The notes below the pieces were generated by a model. That model did no database searches. It saw only the letters and a list, made by a program, of their open reading frames with translations, and was not told the origin of the DNA. A stretch of DNA of 64,000 nt from Alphaproteobacteria bacterium UBA1301 (GTDB lineage Bacteria; Pseudomonadota; Alphaproteobacteria; Micropepsales; Micropepsaceae). The stretch lies in contig DBUB01000004.1 in the NCBI GenBank assembly GCA_002307725.1, positions 333,576-397,575 of the forward strand, read 5' to 3'. Of the stretch, positions 18,405 to 27,351 are shown piece after piece. How positions within the stretch are numbered: the stretch's first letter is position 1; each line of letters starts with the position of its first letter. The position numbers were made by a program, and so were the translations under genes.

Positions 18405-18574
18405 GCCTTAGCTTTTGGGAAGGGCCCGCGGAGGGCGGTGCATTTCGCCGCAGGGAGATGCGCACGAATCGGGCAGCCGTCGCACGCGGGTCGTGCAGGG
18501 CATAAAATAGCCCGATTTGCTTCGATACTGTTCAGATGTGAGGGAGGCGTGCGGGTGCGCGACCCGAACGAGTA

Positions 18575-19324
18575 ATGAACCTGATGCGTGCGTTCGCTCT
18601 CCTTTTCGGCGCGGTGCTACTGTGCGCGTCTGCGACGCAGGCGCAAGCGGGCATGTTCGATCGGACCCCGCGCTTTGGCGACATCAACCCCGGGACCTTT
18701 CAGGCCGGAGATCGTCGCTTCTCGCTCGACCGCTACCAGAACGCTTTCCTGATGCGCTTTGCCGGTCAGCCGGAAATTTTCGTGCTCTATACCGATTACG
18801 GTGCCATGGGCAGCCGGGTGCTACAGTACGATTCGGGTGCCATCGCCATCCAGGTCGCGGGCTGGGGCGGCATGACGATTTATACCGACGACCACCCCGA
18901 AGGCCTGCCAACCTCCCGCGTCGGCGATTCGTCACCGCCGGTGCTGCCCGCCATCTCGATGCAGCAGATTCAAAGCGCCGCCGATGACGAGGCCAGCCAC
19001 CTTTCCTATGTGCGCGGGCTCAAGATCAACTTCTTCGCCGATCAGAATGCGGTGGCCGAAAGCAATGTGCGGTCACTGGCATTCGATGCCATGGAGAACG
19101 CCGCGCGTGGCATCGACCGCTTCACCGCCAATCCCGCCGCCAAGGGCACGTTCGGCCAGCGCATCTCCTCGGTGCGCATCGTGATCAGCGACAAGCCCTA
19201 TATCAAGATCGACAACCGGGTGCTGATCGTCACCTTCAATCCGCGCACCGGCTATTTCGGCCGCGCCTCGTCGAACGCCATCAGCTTCGCGCTGGGCAAG
19301 CTGTTCGGCGTACCGTCGCGTTAA
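18575..19324 (+). CDS. secreted DUF4908-like protein
   Basis: The product is 249 residues with a signal peptide (MRAFALLFGAVLLCASATQAQA). After it comes RFGDINPGTFQAGDRRFSLDR, then ALLRF-like, QYDSGAIAIQVAGWGGMTIYT and a DHPEGLPTSRVGD segment. This pattern (LRF ... D-x-G ... G-G-(M/L)-T-x-(Y/F)-T ... P-x-G) resembles DUF4908, a periplasmic family of unknown function in Caulobacter-like bacteria. The C-terminal half has helix-forming sequence and a possible beta stretch. It is monocistronic and convergent with the cupin gene; the 3' ends are 12 bases apart. The family call is from memory of the pattern. Confidence 0.6.
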   Translation: MNLMRAFALLFGAVLLCASATQAQAGMFDRTPRFGDINPGTFQAGDRRFSLDRYQNAFLMRFAGQPEIFVLYTDYGAMGSRVLQYDSGAIAIQVAGWGGMTIYTDDHPEGLPTSRVGDSSPPVLPAISMQQIQSAADDEASHLSYVRGLKINFFADQNAVAESNVRSLAFDAMENAARGIDRFTANPAAKGTFGQRISSVRIVISDKPYIKIDNRVLIVTFNPRTGYFGRASSNAISFALGKLFGVPSR

Positions 19325-19336
19325 AATCCAAACCCG

Positions 19337-19756
19337 TCAAAATCCAAACCCATCTGGGGCCATCTCGAAGGTTTCGAACCGAAACCCTGGCGCCACCGTG
19401 CAGCCGACCAGGGTGTAGTCCCCGAGCGGCCGTGCCGCCTGCCACGCATGGGCGGGAACGACGATCTGCGGCCGTTCGCCGAACTCGATCGCAGCGCCCA
19501 GCACATGAAACGCCGCCACCCCGCCCTCTTGCTTGAGCGTCAGTTCCAGCGGGCTGCCGCGGTAGAAGTGCCATATTTCCGCGGCGTCAACCCGATGGGC
19601 ACGCGACACCTCTCCCGCCTTGAGCAGGTAATAGATGGCGGTCGAATGAGCCCGGCCGCTGCTGCCTGCTTGGTCCTCAAACATCTGCCGGTAATAACCG
19701 CCTTCAGGATGCGGCTTCAGCTCCAAGGCGGCGATAATGCGGTCGGCTTCGTTCAT
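19337..19756 (-). CDS. cupin family protein (DUF985/Cupin_5)
   Basis: The product is a 139-residue single-domain cupin. It shows LKPHPEGGYYRQMFED at the start, AIYYLLKAGEVSRAHRVDAAEIWHFYRGSPLELTL across the metal-binding beta-barrel strands (His in SRAHRVDAAEIWHFY), and the conserved GDYTLVGCTVAPGFRFETFEM end. The family includes proteins annotated as putative sugar epimerases, but no reaction is secure. The ATG overlaps the stop of the exonuclease gene upstream (ATGA), so the two are co-translated. The last bases before the stop are a short direct repeat (AAATCCAAACCC twice). Confidence 0.85.
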   Translation of the reverse strand: MNEADRIIAALELKPHPEGGYYRQMFEDQAGSSGRAHSTAIYYLLKAGEVSRAHRVDAAEIWHFYRGSPLELTLKQEGGVAAFHVLGAAIEFGERPQIVVPAHAWQAARPLGDYTLVGCTVAPGFRFETFEMAPDGFGF

Positions 19757-20364
19757 GGATATATCTCCGGTGCCGCCGGCGTGGGACGCGGCGCGCCGCG
19801 CGCCATCAGCGCTTTGATGCCCGCCGCTACCGACAAGGCATCGGCAAGGCCGTCATGGGTATGGCCGTCGAACGCCACCCCCGCCGCCGGCCCGACGTCG
19901 CAGGCATGGAGCCCGCGAATATCGATGCCGCCCGCGATCAGCCAGCCCCGGATGTCCACCACTAGCGGCATCGGCGGTATTGTTTTGAGCCCATACAATA
20001 TGATGTTGTCCCGCAGCACCAGATCATCGCGCCCGAAGGCGACAATCGGCAGCGGCCCGGCGAAAGAAACAAAGCTGGCTAACGCCGCTTCGAAGTCAAC
20101 GCCGCGCTCGGATATGACCTGATTGGTGATCCCGGTCAGTGTCTCCAAATAGCCCGACAGCACCGGGTTCACCCGCGGGCGGACCACACAATCGAATCTT
20201 TCCAGGGGCGAAAAGTCGGCAGCGACTTTCACCGCACCGATCTGAACGACCTCCTTAAACTCCCCTGGCGTCAACCAATTTTGCGCCATGGAGCCGTCCC
20301 AAGCGGTGAACTCAAGGTCGTAGACCACGGCATAAGGAACCAGTGGATGCGAAGAAATTGTCAT
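19753..20364 (-). CDS. DnaQ-like 3'-5' exonuclease family protein
   Basis: The product is a 203-residue DEDDh-type nuclease. ExoI motif VVYDLEFTAWD (catalytic Asp and Glu) is at residues 13-23, ExoII lies around PIVAFGRDD, and ExoIII is HDGLADALS (His-x4-Asp). The insertion after ExoI, with FKEVVQIGAVKV, matches RNase T/ERI-1-like exonucleases. The substrate could be RNA 3' ends or single-stranded DNA. It is translationally coupled to the cupin gene. A CtrA-type site (20396-20410) lies 32 bases upstream of its start and could serve either this gene or the divergent one. Confidence 0.8.
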   Translation of the reverse strand: MTISSHPLVPYAVVYDLEFTAWDGSMAQNWLTPGEFKEVVQIGAVKVAADFSPLERFDCVVRPRVNPVLSGYLETLTGITNQVISERGVDFEAALASFVSFAGPLPIVAFGRDDLVLRDNIILYGLKTIPPMPLVVDIRGWLIAGGIDIRGLHACDVGPAAGVAFDGHTHDGLADALSVAAGIKALMARGAPRPTPAAPEIYP

Positions 20365-20395
20365 ATTGACCCGCCGAATCAGATAAACGGCCCCG

Positions 20396-20410
20396 TTAAG
20401 ACATTATTAA
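20396..20410. promoter_or_regulatory. full CtrA-type binding site, TTAA-N7-TTAA
   Basis: TTAA at 20396-20399 and TTAA at 20407-20410 are separated by exactly seven bases, the consensus spacing for the alphaproteobacterial cell-cycle regulator CtrA. The site lies in the 95-base divergent region between the exonuclease (start 20364) and the membrane protein (start 20460). It is a perfect match to the pattern; function is inferred. Confidence 0.6.
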
Positions 20411-20459
20411 GGGTCCACACCCACGCTAGCGCTGGGACAATCTTGGGGTGGAGAGCCAG

Positions 20460-21143
20460 ATGGTCGCAATTATCAAATTCCTACGACAAAAGCCGGAACG
20501 GCTCCCCGAGACCGTAAAGAGCCCCGTCGCCAAAGAAAAGTCGGGCGCCATCGCCAAGCTCAAGCTCCTGCATGCCGAGGCCGAAGAAACCGCCCGGCTC
20601 GCCAATCTCTTGGGCCGCAGCGGCACTGTCGGCATCACCCTACCGGTCCTAGCAATCACCACAATGGGCCTTTCGATCACGATGAACCCGGCGCCGCAGA
20701 TGGTGTGGGTGCTGTTTGTCGGCGCCGTGGCCCTGGCCATGCTGCTGGCTTACCGCCACGCCATGAAGCGCCCGTTCGAACGGGCCGCCCTCCAGGACTA
20801 CGCCAAAGACCTTTCCGCGATTCTGCTGTTCGCAGGCTTTGCTTGGGGCGCCGGTGCCTTTTTGGCCCTGCCCGCGAGTACGCCGGCCGTTGCTGCGATT
20901 TCATTTGCGGTGCTGCCCGCAGGAATAGTCGCGTATTTGTTGCGGGACCGCGATGCGCTGACTCTGTTTCTTGCGCCAGTGACGGCGTTGACGGCTGCGG
21001 CATGTCTTTTAAAGCCGTTCGCGAGCGGCTGGATCACGGCGGGACTGGTGATCGCGACCGCTGTGGCGCTGGTCGGAGTCGTGCATTTGTATGAGCGGAT
21101 GACAGGCATTTCGAGCAAGCCTGCCATGCTATCGCTGCCCTAA
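20460..21143 (+). CDS. membrane protein of unknown function
   Basis: From the ATG at 20460 the protein has 227 residues. A cytoplasmic N-terminal 50 residues, rich in Lys/Glu and likely helical (KLKLLHAEAEETARLANLLGR), is followed by six predicted transmembrane helices. The arrangement resembles the N-terminal part of membrane-linked signalling proteins, whose GGDEF or kinase domain is absent here. GGAG lies 8 bases before this ATG; a GTG at 20448 is an alternative start. A perfect CtrA-type box lies 50 bases upstream, suggesting cell-cycle control. No homologous family is recognised. Confidence 0.65.
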   Translation: MVAIIKFLRQKPERLPETVKSPVAKEKSGAIAKLKLLHAEAEETARLANLLGRSGTVGITLPVLAITTMGLSITMNPAPQMVWVLFVGAVALAMLLAYRHAMKRPFERAALQDYAKDLSAILLFAGFAWGAGAFLALPASTPAVAAISFAVLPAGIVAYLLRDRDALTLFLAPVTALTAAACLLKPFASGWITAGLVIATAVALVGVVHLYERMTGISSKPAMLSLP

Positions 21144-21209
21144 GCGCCAAGTTTTTTTGCCAGCCCATGAAGCATAGACTGTTGCGGACATTCGTTCGAA
21201 CAGGTCGCC

Positions 21210-24200
21210 ATGGTCCTCGCCGATAGCACCCGCACCAAAGCTCTGGAACTTCTTGCTTGCTGCGCCGAAGACGCGCGCGGTGAACCGGACCTCGTCGCCT
21301 TCCTCGAAGCGCTGACCAAGAACGCTTCGCCCGAGGACGTCACGCGCTATACCCAACGCGAACTGACGGCCCTGGCCCGCCTGATCCATGCCCGTGTTAT
21401 GGCGCACGCGCCCGGCACTTCGCTGGTGACGCTGATCGATCCGGCGCAGGAGTCGCCCGACTTCACGCGCAAGGAAACCGTGCTGGTCGCACTCAATGAC
21501 GACGCGCCGTTCCTGTTCGATTCCCTGATGGGCGAAGTGACGAGCCAAGGTTTCACCGCCCGCGCGGTCTTTCATCCCATCGTCAGCACCGCCGGTGTAC
21601 GCACCAGCGTCATCGTCATCGTGACCGACGCCATTGTCGAAGAAGATCTGCGCGAAATGTTGCGGCGCGGCGCCGAAGCGGTGTTCGCCCAGGTGCAGCT
21701 GGCGGTGCGCGACTGGCAAGCAATGCGGGACCGTCTTACGGCCGCCATCGCCGAACAAAAATCCGCGCCCAGCCACGCGTCCGCTCAGGAAGTCGGCGAG
21801 ACCATCGATTTCCTCGAATGGCTCGGCGACGACCATTTCACTTTTCTCGGCTGCCGCGACTACTCTTATTCGCCGGCAAACGGCGGCCTGCTTCGGCCCG
21901 TCGAAGGCTCCGGCCTCGGCGTCTTGACCGACCGGCTGGCGCGGGTCGTGCGCCGCAGCGGCGAGGACACCGCCCTCACCGAAAGCCTGCGCGAATTCCT
22001 GTTCCGCCCTACCCCGCTGATCATCACCAAGGCGAATGAAAAGAGTCTGGTCCACCGTCGCGTCTTTATGGACTACATCGGCGTCAAGCTATTCGCCGCC
22101 GATGGCCGCTTCAAAGGCGAGCGCCGTTTCGTCGGCCTGTTCACCTCCGGCGCCTACAGCCGCACGCCCGCGGACATTCCGCTGCTCCGCTTCAAGACCG
22201 AAAGCGTGATGACGCGCGCTGGACTTCCCGCTGGCGGCCACGACTTCAAGACCCTGGCGCACATCCTCGACACCTTCCCGCGCGATGAGCTGTTCCAGAT
22301 TGGCGAAGACGAGCTTTACACCACCGCGATGGGGATGTTGCGCCTGACCGAACGGCCCAAGCTGAAGCTGTTCATCCGCTTCGACCGTTTCGACCGTTTC
22401 GCCGCCGCCATCGTGTTTGTGCCGCGCGACCGCTTCGACTCCAGCGTCCACGTCAAGCTGCATGAGATTCTTGCCGACGCCTTGGGCGGCCGCCCGATGG
22501 AAGCGGTGCCGAGTCTGACCGATTCCGTGCTGGCGCGGCTTTATTACACCATCGGCTTCGACGATGGCGCCCCCGCCCACGTCGACATCGCCGCTATCGA
22601 GACCGCGATGCGCGCCGCCATCCGCACCTGGGAGGACGGCTTCCTCGATGTCTTGAAAGCCCGTTACGGCGATATAGAAGGCACCCGCCTGTTCCGCCAA
22701 CAGGCGCCCGGCATTCCGGCGCGCTATCGCGATGCCTTCTCGCCGACCGAAGGCGCCGAAGACCTTGCCGCGATCGAAAGCCTCGCCCGTTCGGGCAAGA
22801 AGCCCGCGGTGGAAGCGCGCGTGATGCGGCGCGTTTCCGATCGCCGTTCGACCCTTCGCATCAAGCTTTATGGCTTGGGGCCGGCGCTACCGTTGTCAGG
22901 GTCGCTGCCGATTTTCGAGAATTTTGGTCTCAAGGTGATCGCCGAAGACGCCTATCCGATCGTGGCCGAGGCCGGCGAAGCCTTTGTGCTCGATTTTCTC
23001 ATGGAGCGGGCCGATCAGGGGCCAGCACAAGGCACTGAGATCAAGCACCTGTTGCAGGCCGCCTTCCACGCCGTGATCGCGGGCGATGCCGAAAGCGACG
23101 GCTTCCACCGCCTGGTCATCGCTGCCGGAATTGGCTGGCGTGACATCACCATCTTGCGTGCCGTGGCGAAATTCCTGCGCCAGGCCCAGGTCCCGTTCAG
23201 CCAGGACTATATGGAGCAGGCGCTCACCCGCAATCCCGGCATCGCGAAAATGCTGGTGGAACTGTTCCACACCCAACTGTCGCCGGAACACGCGAGCAAA
23301 GAGACGGCTGCGGGACTCAAGGCCTGCATCGAAGCGGCGCTACATGACGTGCAGAGCCTTGACGATGATCGCATCCTTCGCCGCATCCGCAATGTGATCG
23401 CCAACGTGTTGCGTACCAATTTCTACCAGCCCGGTGCCGATGGCCGGCCCAAACCATATCTCGCGATGAAGCTCGCATCGGACAAGCTCGACGAATTGCC
23501 GGCCCCGCGTCCGCACGTGGAGATTTTCGTTTATTCGCCGGAAGTGGAAGGCGTGCATTTGCGCTTCGGAAAGGTGGCGCGCGGCGGGCTTCGCTGGAGC
23601 GACCGGCGCGAGGATTTTCGCACCGAAGTCTTGGGCCTGGTCAAGGCGCAGCAGGTCAAGAACGCCTGTATCGTGCCGGTCGGCTCCAAGGGCGGCTTCT
23701 ATCCCAAGCAGATGCCGCTCAATCCCAGCCGCGAAGAAACTATGGCGACTGGTATTGCCGCTTATAAGACCTTCATCAACGCCCTGCTCGACGTCACCGA
23801 CAATCTCGGTCCCGATGGCGCCGTCGTGCCGCCGCAAAACGTCGTGCGCCGCGATGACGACGATCCTTATCTCGTCGTCGCCGCCGACAAGGGCACCGCG
23901 ACTTTCTCCGACATCGCCAATGCCATCGCGGAGGGCCGCGGCTTCTGGCTCGGCGATGCATTTGCCTCCGGCGGCAGCCACGGTTACGATCACAAGGTGA
24001 TGGGCATCACCGCCCGCGGCGCCTGGGAAGCGGTCAAACGCCACTTCCGTGAACTTGGCCGCGACATCCAGAGCGAGCCCTTCACGGCGGTCGGCATCGG
24101 CGACATGTCGGGCGACGTGTTCGGCAACGGCGTGCTGTTGTCGAAATCCATGAAGCTGGTCGCCGCCTTCGATCACCGCCACATCTTCATCGACCCCGCT

Positions 24201-25988
24201 CCCGATCCGGCAAAAAGCTGGGCCGAGCGCAAGCGCCTGTTCGATCTGCCGCGGTCGAGTTGGGCCGATTACGACAAGAGCCTTATTTCCAACGGCGGCG
24301 GCATTTATCCCCGCACGCTGAAGGAAATTCCGCTGACGGCTGAAGCGAAAGCGCTGACCGGGATCAACTCCGACACCGCCACACCCGCTGAGGTGATCAA
24401 AGCCTTGCTCAAAGCCGACGTCGATCTTCTCTGGCTCGGCGGCATCGGCACTTATGTCAAGGCGTCGACGCAAAGCCATCTCGAAGTTGGCGACCGCGCC
24501 AATGACGCCGTGCGTATCAACGGCAAAGAGCTGCGCGCCAAAGTCATCGGCGAAGGCGCCAATCTGGGTCTCACCCAACTCGGCCGCATTGAATGCGCGA
24601 GCGCCGGGGTGCGGCTCAACACCGACGCCATCGACAACTCCGCTGGTGTCGACACCTCCGACCACGAGGTGAATCTGAAAATCCTGATGGGCGGAGCGCT
24701 GCGCCGCGGCGAACTGACACCGGCCGCGCGCGACGAACTCCTCACCCGCATGACCGATGAAGTTGCCGTCCTGGTGCTCAAAGACAATTACGAGCAGACC
24801 CTGGCGCTGACCATCGCCGAGGCCTGTTGCATCGCCGATCTCGACGCTTACGGCCGATACATGCGCGACATGGAAGCCCGCGGCCGTCTCGATCGCGCCG
24901 TGGAATTTCTGCCCGATGACGCCGAGCTTCGCCGCCGCGCCCAGGCCGGCAAAGGTCTGACGCGCCCGGAACTGTCGGTGCTGCTAGCTTATGCCAAGCT
25001 CGACCTCAAAGCCGAACTCCTCGCCAGCGATTTGCCTGATGATCCCTATTTCCTGCCCGCTCTCGCCAGCTACTTCCCGCCGGAAGCGGTCGCGGCGCTG
25101 CCCGATGAACTCGGCAAGCATCGCCTGAAGCGGGAAATTATCACCGATGTCGTCGCCAACCGCCTCATCAATCTCGCGGGTCCGTTGTTTGTTGCGCGCA
25201 TGAAGGAGATGAGCGGCGCTTCGGCCGCCCGCATCGTGCGCGCCTTTGCCGTTGCCGACGGCGCCTTCGGGCTTTCAGCACTGCGCCAGCGCATCGACGC
25301 GCTCGATCTTAAAGTCGACACCAAGCTGCAGACCGCGATGTATGCCGACATCGTCGGTGTGCTGCGCCGCTTGGGTCTGTGGTTCATCACCAACGTCCCG
25401 GCGGATGCCGACCTTGCCGCCATCATCACGATGTATCGGGGCGGCGCCGACAAGCTGCGCGGCACCTTCTCGACCCTGGTCAGTCCCTACGAGGCGCACG
25501 ACACGGAGCAGCGCATCGCCGAACTGACCGCGGGCGGCGTGCCGCATGCCGTCGCCGAAGATGCCGCGGTGCTGCCGCTGGTGGCGGGCCTGCCGGAAAT
25601 CGCGTTGCTGGCCGACCGCCATGGCCAGCCCCTCGATCTCGTCGCCGGAGCCTATTTTGCGATGGGCGCCGCGGTGGGCATCGACCGCTTGCGCGGGCTG
25701 GCGGCGCGCATCACGGCGGGCGAGCATTGGGACCGTCTCGCCATCCGGCGGCTGATCGACGATCTTTATGCCGGTCAGCGGGCGCTGACGGTGTCGGCGT
25801 TGAACGCGGGCACCGAGGGAAAGGATCGCGCTGCGGGCACGGCAGCCGTGGCGGCATGGACGGCGGCGCATGAAGATGCGCTGACCCGCACCAAATCGTT
25901 CCTGGCGGCGCTCGAAGCCACCGGCGAGTTGTCGGTGGCCAAACTGACCCTGGCGGGCAGCCAAATCCACGAACTGGCGGCGCGATAG
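21210..25988 (+). CDS. gdhB: NAD-dependent glutamate dehydrogenase, large 180-kDa type
   Basis: This enzyme oxidatively deaminates glutamate to 2-oxoglutarate and ammonia with NAD. The product is 1592 residues, the size of the L_180 class (Bac_GDH). The N-terminal 700 residues are the regulatory extension. The catalytic core begins near residue 740 (RTNFYQPGADGRPKPYLAMKLAS), with the catalytic-lysine region VGSKGGFYPKQ near 827, and the nucleotide domain follows (GIGDMSGDVFGNGVLLS, LLWLGGIGTYVKAS). The Caulobacter homologue is called gdhZ. The start follows an AGG-type site. It is monocistronic, and a palindromic repeat begins just after its stop. It links amino-acid breakdown to the sucAB step encoded in this window. 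Confidence 0.95.
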   Translation: MVLADSTRTKALELLACCAEDARGEPDLVAFLEALTKNASPEDVTRYTQRELTALARLIHARVMAHAPGTSLVTLIDPAQESPDFTRKETVLVALNDDAPFLFDSLMGEVTSQGFTARAVFHPIVSTAGVRTSVIVIVTDAIVEEDLREMLRRGAEAVFAQVQLAVRDWQAMRDRLTAAIAEQKSAPSHASAQEVGETIDFLEWLGDDHFTFLGCRDYSYSPANGGLLRPVEGSGLGVLTDRLARVVRRSGEDTALTESLREFLFRPTPLIITKANEKSLVHRRVFMDYIGVKLFAADGRFKGERRFVGLFTSGAYSRTPADIPLLRFKTESVMTRAGLPAGGHDFKTLAHILDTFPRDELFQIGEDELYTTAMGMLRLTERPKLKLFIRFDRFDRFAAAIVFVPRDRFDSSVHVKLHEILADALGGRPMEAVPSLTDSVLARLYYTIGFDDGAPAHVDIAAIETAMRAAIRTWEDGFLDVLKARYGDIEGTRLFRQQAPGIPARYRDAFSPTEGAEDLAAIESLARSGKKPAVEARVMRRVSDRRSTLRIKLYGLGPALPLSGSLPIFENFGLKVIAEDAYPIVAEAGEAFVLDFLMERADQGPAQGTEIKHLLQAAFHAVIAGDAESDGFHRLVIAAGIGWRDITILRAVAKFLRQAQVPFSQDYMEQALTRNPGIAKMLVELFHTQLSPEHASKETAAGLKACIEAALHDVQSLDDDRILRRIRNVIANVLRTNFYQPGADGRPKPYLAMKLASDKLDELPAPRPHVEIFVYSPEVEGVHLRFGKVARGGLRWSDRREDFRTEVLGLVKAQQVKNACIVPVGSKGGFYPKQMPLNPSREETMATGIAAYKTFINALLDVTDNLGPDGAVVPPQNVVRRDDDDPYLVVAADKGTATFSDIANAIAEGRGFWLGDAFASGGSHGYDHKVMGITARGAWEAVKRHFRELGRDIQSEPFTAVGIGDMSGDVFGNGVLLSKSMKLVAAFDHRHIFIDPAPDPAKSWAERKRLFDLPRSSWADYDKSLISNGGGIYPRTLKEIPLTAEAKALTGINSDTATPAEVIKALLKADVDLLWLGGIGTYVKASTQSHLEVGDRANDAVRINGKELRAKVIGEGANLGLTQLGRIECASAGVRLNTDAIDNSAGVDTSDHEVNLKILMGGALRRGELTPAARDELLTRMTDEVAVLVLKDNYEQTLALTIAEACCIADLDAYGRYMRDMEARGRLDRAVEFLPDDAELRRRAQAGKGLTRPELSVLLAYAKLDLKAELLASDLPDDPYFLPALASYFPPEAVAALPDELGKHRLKREIITDVVANRLINLAGPLFVARMKEMSGASAARIVRAFAVADGAFGLSALRQRIDALDLKVDTKLQTAMYADIVGVLRRLGLWFITNVPADADLAAIITMYRGGADKLRGTFSTLVSPYEAHDTEQRIAELTAGGVPHAVAEDAAVLPLVAGLPEIALLADRHGQPLDLVAGAYFAMGAAVGIDRLRGLAARITAGEHWDRLAIRRLIDDLYAGQRALTVSALNAGTEGKDRAAGTAAVAAWTAAHEDALTRTKSFLAALEATGELSVAKLTLAGSQIHELAAR

Positions 25989-26002
25989 CAATTTGATTTT
26001 TC

Positions 26003-26090
26003 GCGCTTCTTGTCCGAAAATCGCCTGGCGTGCTTTGCACGCCTACTCTTAAAAAGCGCGCAACGCGCGCGGGCACTTTTCGGGAAGCGC
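26003..26090. repeat. interspersed palindrome, type A copy 1, with nested hairpins
   Basis: Outer arms GCGCTTC and CCGAAAA (26003-26020) pair with TTTTCGG and GAAGCGC (26077-26090). The 56-base loop itself holds two perfect hairpins, GGCGTGC-TTT-GCACGCC (26027-26043) and GCGCGC-AAC-GCGCGC (26056-26070). The same outer arms occur at 32699-32741. The ribosome-binding site of the next gene (GGGAAG) lies in the right arm. Confidence 0.75.
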
Positions 26091-26093
26091 TCA

Positions 26094-26453
26094 ATGCGTC
26101 ACGCCGAGGTCGAGAAATTCTGCCTATCGCTCCCGGCCGCGACGCTGGTGGTGCAATGGGGCGACAGCCGCGTCTACAAGGTCGGCGGCAAGGTGTTCGC
26201 GCTTTTGAGCCCGATCACCGAAAAACCGCACCAGCTATGGTTCAAGGTGACCGAAGACAGCTTCGAGATTCTCACCCAAGACCCGCTGATCCTCCAGGCG
26301 CCCTATTTCGCCAAGCGCAAATGGGTCTGTATCACCCGGCTCGGCGCTCTGACGGCGAAGGAATTGAAAGCCTACCTGACGCGCTCGCACGCCCTGGTGG
26401 CGGCGAGCCTGCCGAAAAAGCTGCAGGCGGAGCTGGGGTTGATCGGCGCCTAA
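26094..26453 (+). CDS. MmcQ/YjbR family DNA-binding-like protein
   Basis: The product is a 119-residue YjbR/MmcQ-fold protein (a small alpha-beta fold related to CyaY). The pattern is typical: VEKFCLSLPAATLVVQWGDSRVYKVGGKVFALLSP at the start, LWFKVTEDSFEIL in the middle, AKRKWVCI and a C-terminal helix with the SHALVAASLPKK pattern. Biochemical function is unproven in the family. The start at 26094 is set by GGGAAG six bases upstream, inside a palindromic repeat, so the leader could fold over the initiation site. It is monocistronic and convergent with the PilZ gene, 2 bases between the two stops. Confidence 0.85.
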   Translation: MRHAEVEKFCLSLPAATLVVQWGDSRVYKVGGKVFALLSPITEKPHQLWFKVTEDSFEILTQDPLILQAPYFAKRKWVCITRLGALTAKELKAYLTRSHALVAASLPKKLQAELGLIGA

Positions 26454-26455
26454 AC

Positions 26456-27124
26456 TTACCGCACCACGGCGATCTTGGAGCGGATGCGTTCGGCGGTGTT
26501 GTTGGTATTGCCGACGAACTCAATGCCGAGACCATGGTCGTGATGGCGCGCGACGCGCCCCGCGAGCTGCCCGATCAGGACGAACTCGCCGATCGGCGGC
26601 CGGATGTCGGTCTTGACCGAAATGCCGCTCATCGAGAGGTCAAGCACTTCGCACGGGACCACCTCGCCGTCATGGCGCACAAAGCGCGTCAGCCCCTTGG
26701 TCGGCGTGCGGTCGTCGCGGCGCAGTTCGGATTCGTCGAGTAGTGCTTTGTTGAGGAACAGCGTGAGCTGTTCGGCGGTGCGCTCGCGCTTGGGCGCGGT
26801 CGAATGGAATTTGAGGCCCAGGCGCGGCCCGTCGCGGCGCGCCACCACACCCTCGAAGCGGCCGAAGGTGTTGGCATAAAGGACCACCGGGGTTTCGTTC
26901 GGCAGATCGGCGTCGGTGGCAAAGGACGCCCCGCCCGGCGACAAATCGACCACCATCCCGGCGTACTCCAGGGACGTCGCCGGAACGAACAGCTTGCCGG
27001 GCAAATCGATGCGGATACGGCGGTAGCGCCGCCGATCGGCACGCGATCTGGCCAGCACCGGATCCTTGTCGTTCCTGCCGGGCACGCGGGCGTCCAAGCG
27101 CTCCTCCTCACGAAAAGCTGCCAT
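26456..27124 (-). CDS. tandem PilZ-domain protein
   Basis: The product is 222 residues with two PilZ domains that bind cyclic-di-GMP. The first has RRRYRRIRIDLPGKLF (the RxxxR loop) and VDLSPGGASF, the (D/N)xSxxG motif, and ends around GPRLGLKF (about residues 30-105). The second starts near residue 143 with LTRFVRHDGEVVPCEVLDLSMSGISV and ends at HHDHGLGIEFV. The second domain lacks a full RxxxR, so it may bind weakly. The N-terminal 30 residues are charged. As with the GGDEF/EAL protein at 10710-12425, this points to cyclic-di-GMP control of motility or surface behaviour. The start has no striking alternative. Confidence 0.9.
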   Translation of the reverse strand: MAAFREEERLDARVPGRNDKDPVLARSRADRRRYRRIRIDLPGKLFVPATSLEYAGMVVDLSPGGASFATDADLPNETPVVLYANTFGRFEGVVARRDGPRLGLKFHSTAPKRERTAEQLTLFLNKALLDESELRRDDRTPTKGLTRFVRHDGEVVPCEVLDLSMSGISVKTDIRPPIGEFVLIGQLAGRVARHHDHGLGIEFVGNTNNTAERIRSKIAVVR

Positions 27125-27351
27125 CGCGCTAGTTTGCGTCCGATTTCATAACAGATCGTTTATGAGGGAAGGTTTAGGTGGGCGATCCTTCATGGTGAAT
27201 CCAGCGAGGTAAACGCCAGATTAACCCTGCGCGGCGCGCGACCGCTTTTGCGTAAGAACGCCGCGCTTACGACAAAATCGGGGCAAAACGCGTTTTGCTC
27301 CGGCGCCACAACGCGCTATAGGATGCCACACCGGGGTTTCGGAGATATTTC

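Noticed and set aside
23340..24665. Long minus-strand frame inside the glutamate dehydrogenase gene
   Set aside because: The plus-strand gene is continuous and homologous across its whole length; the antisense frame is a codon-bias shadow.
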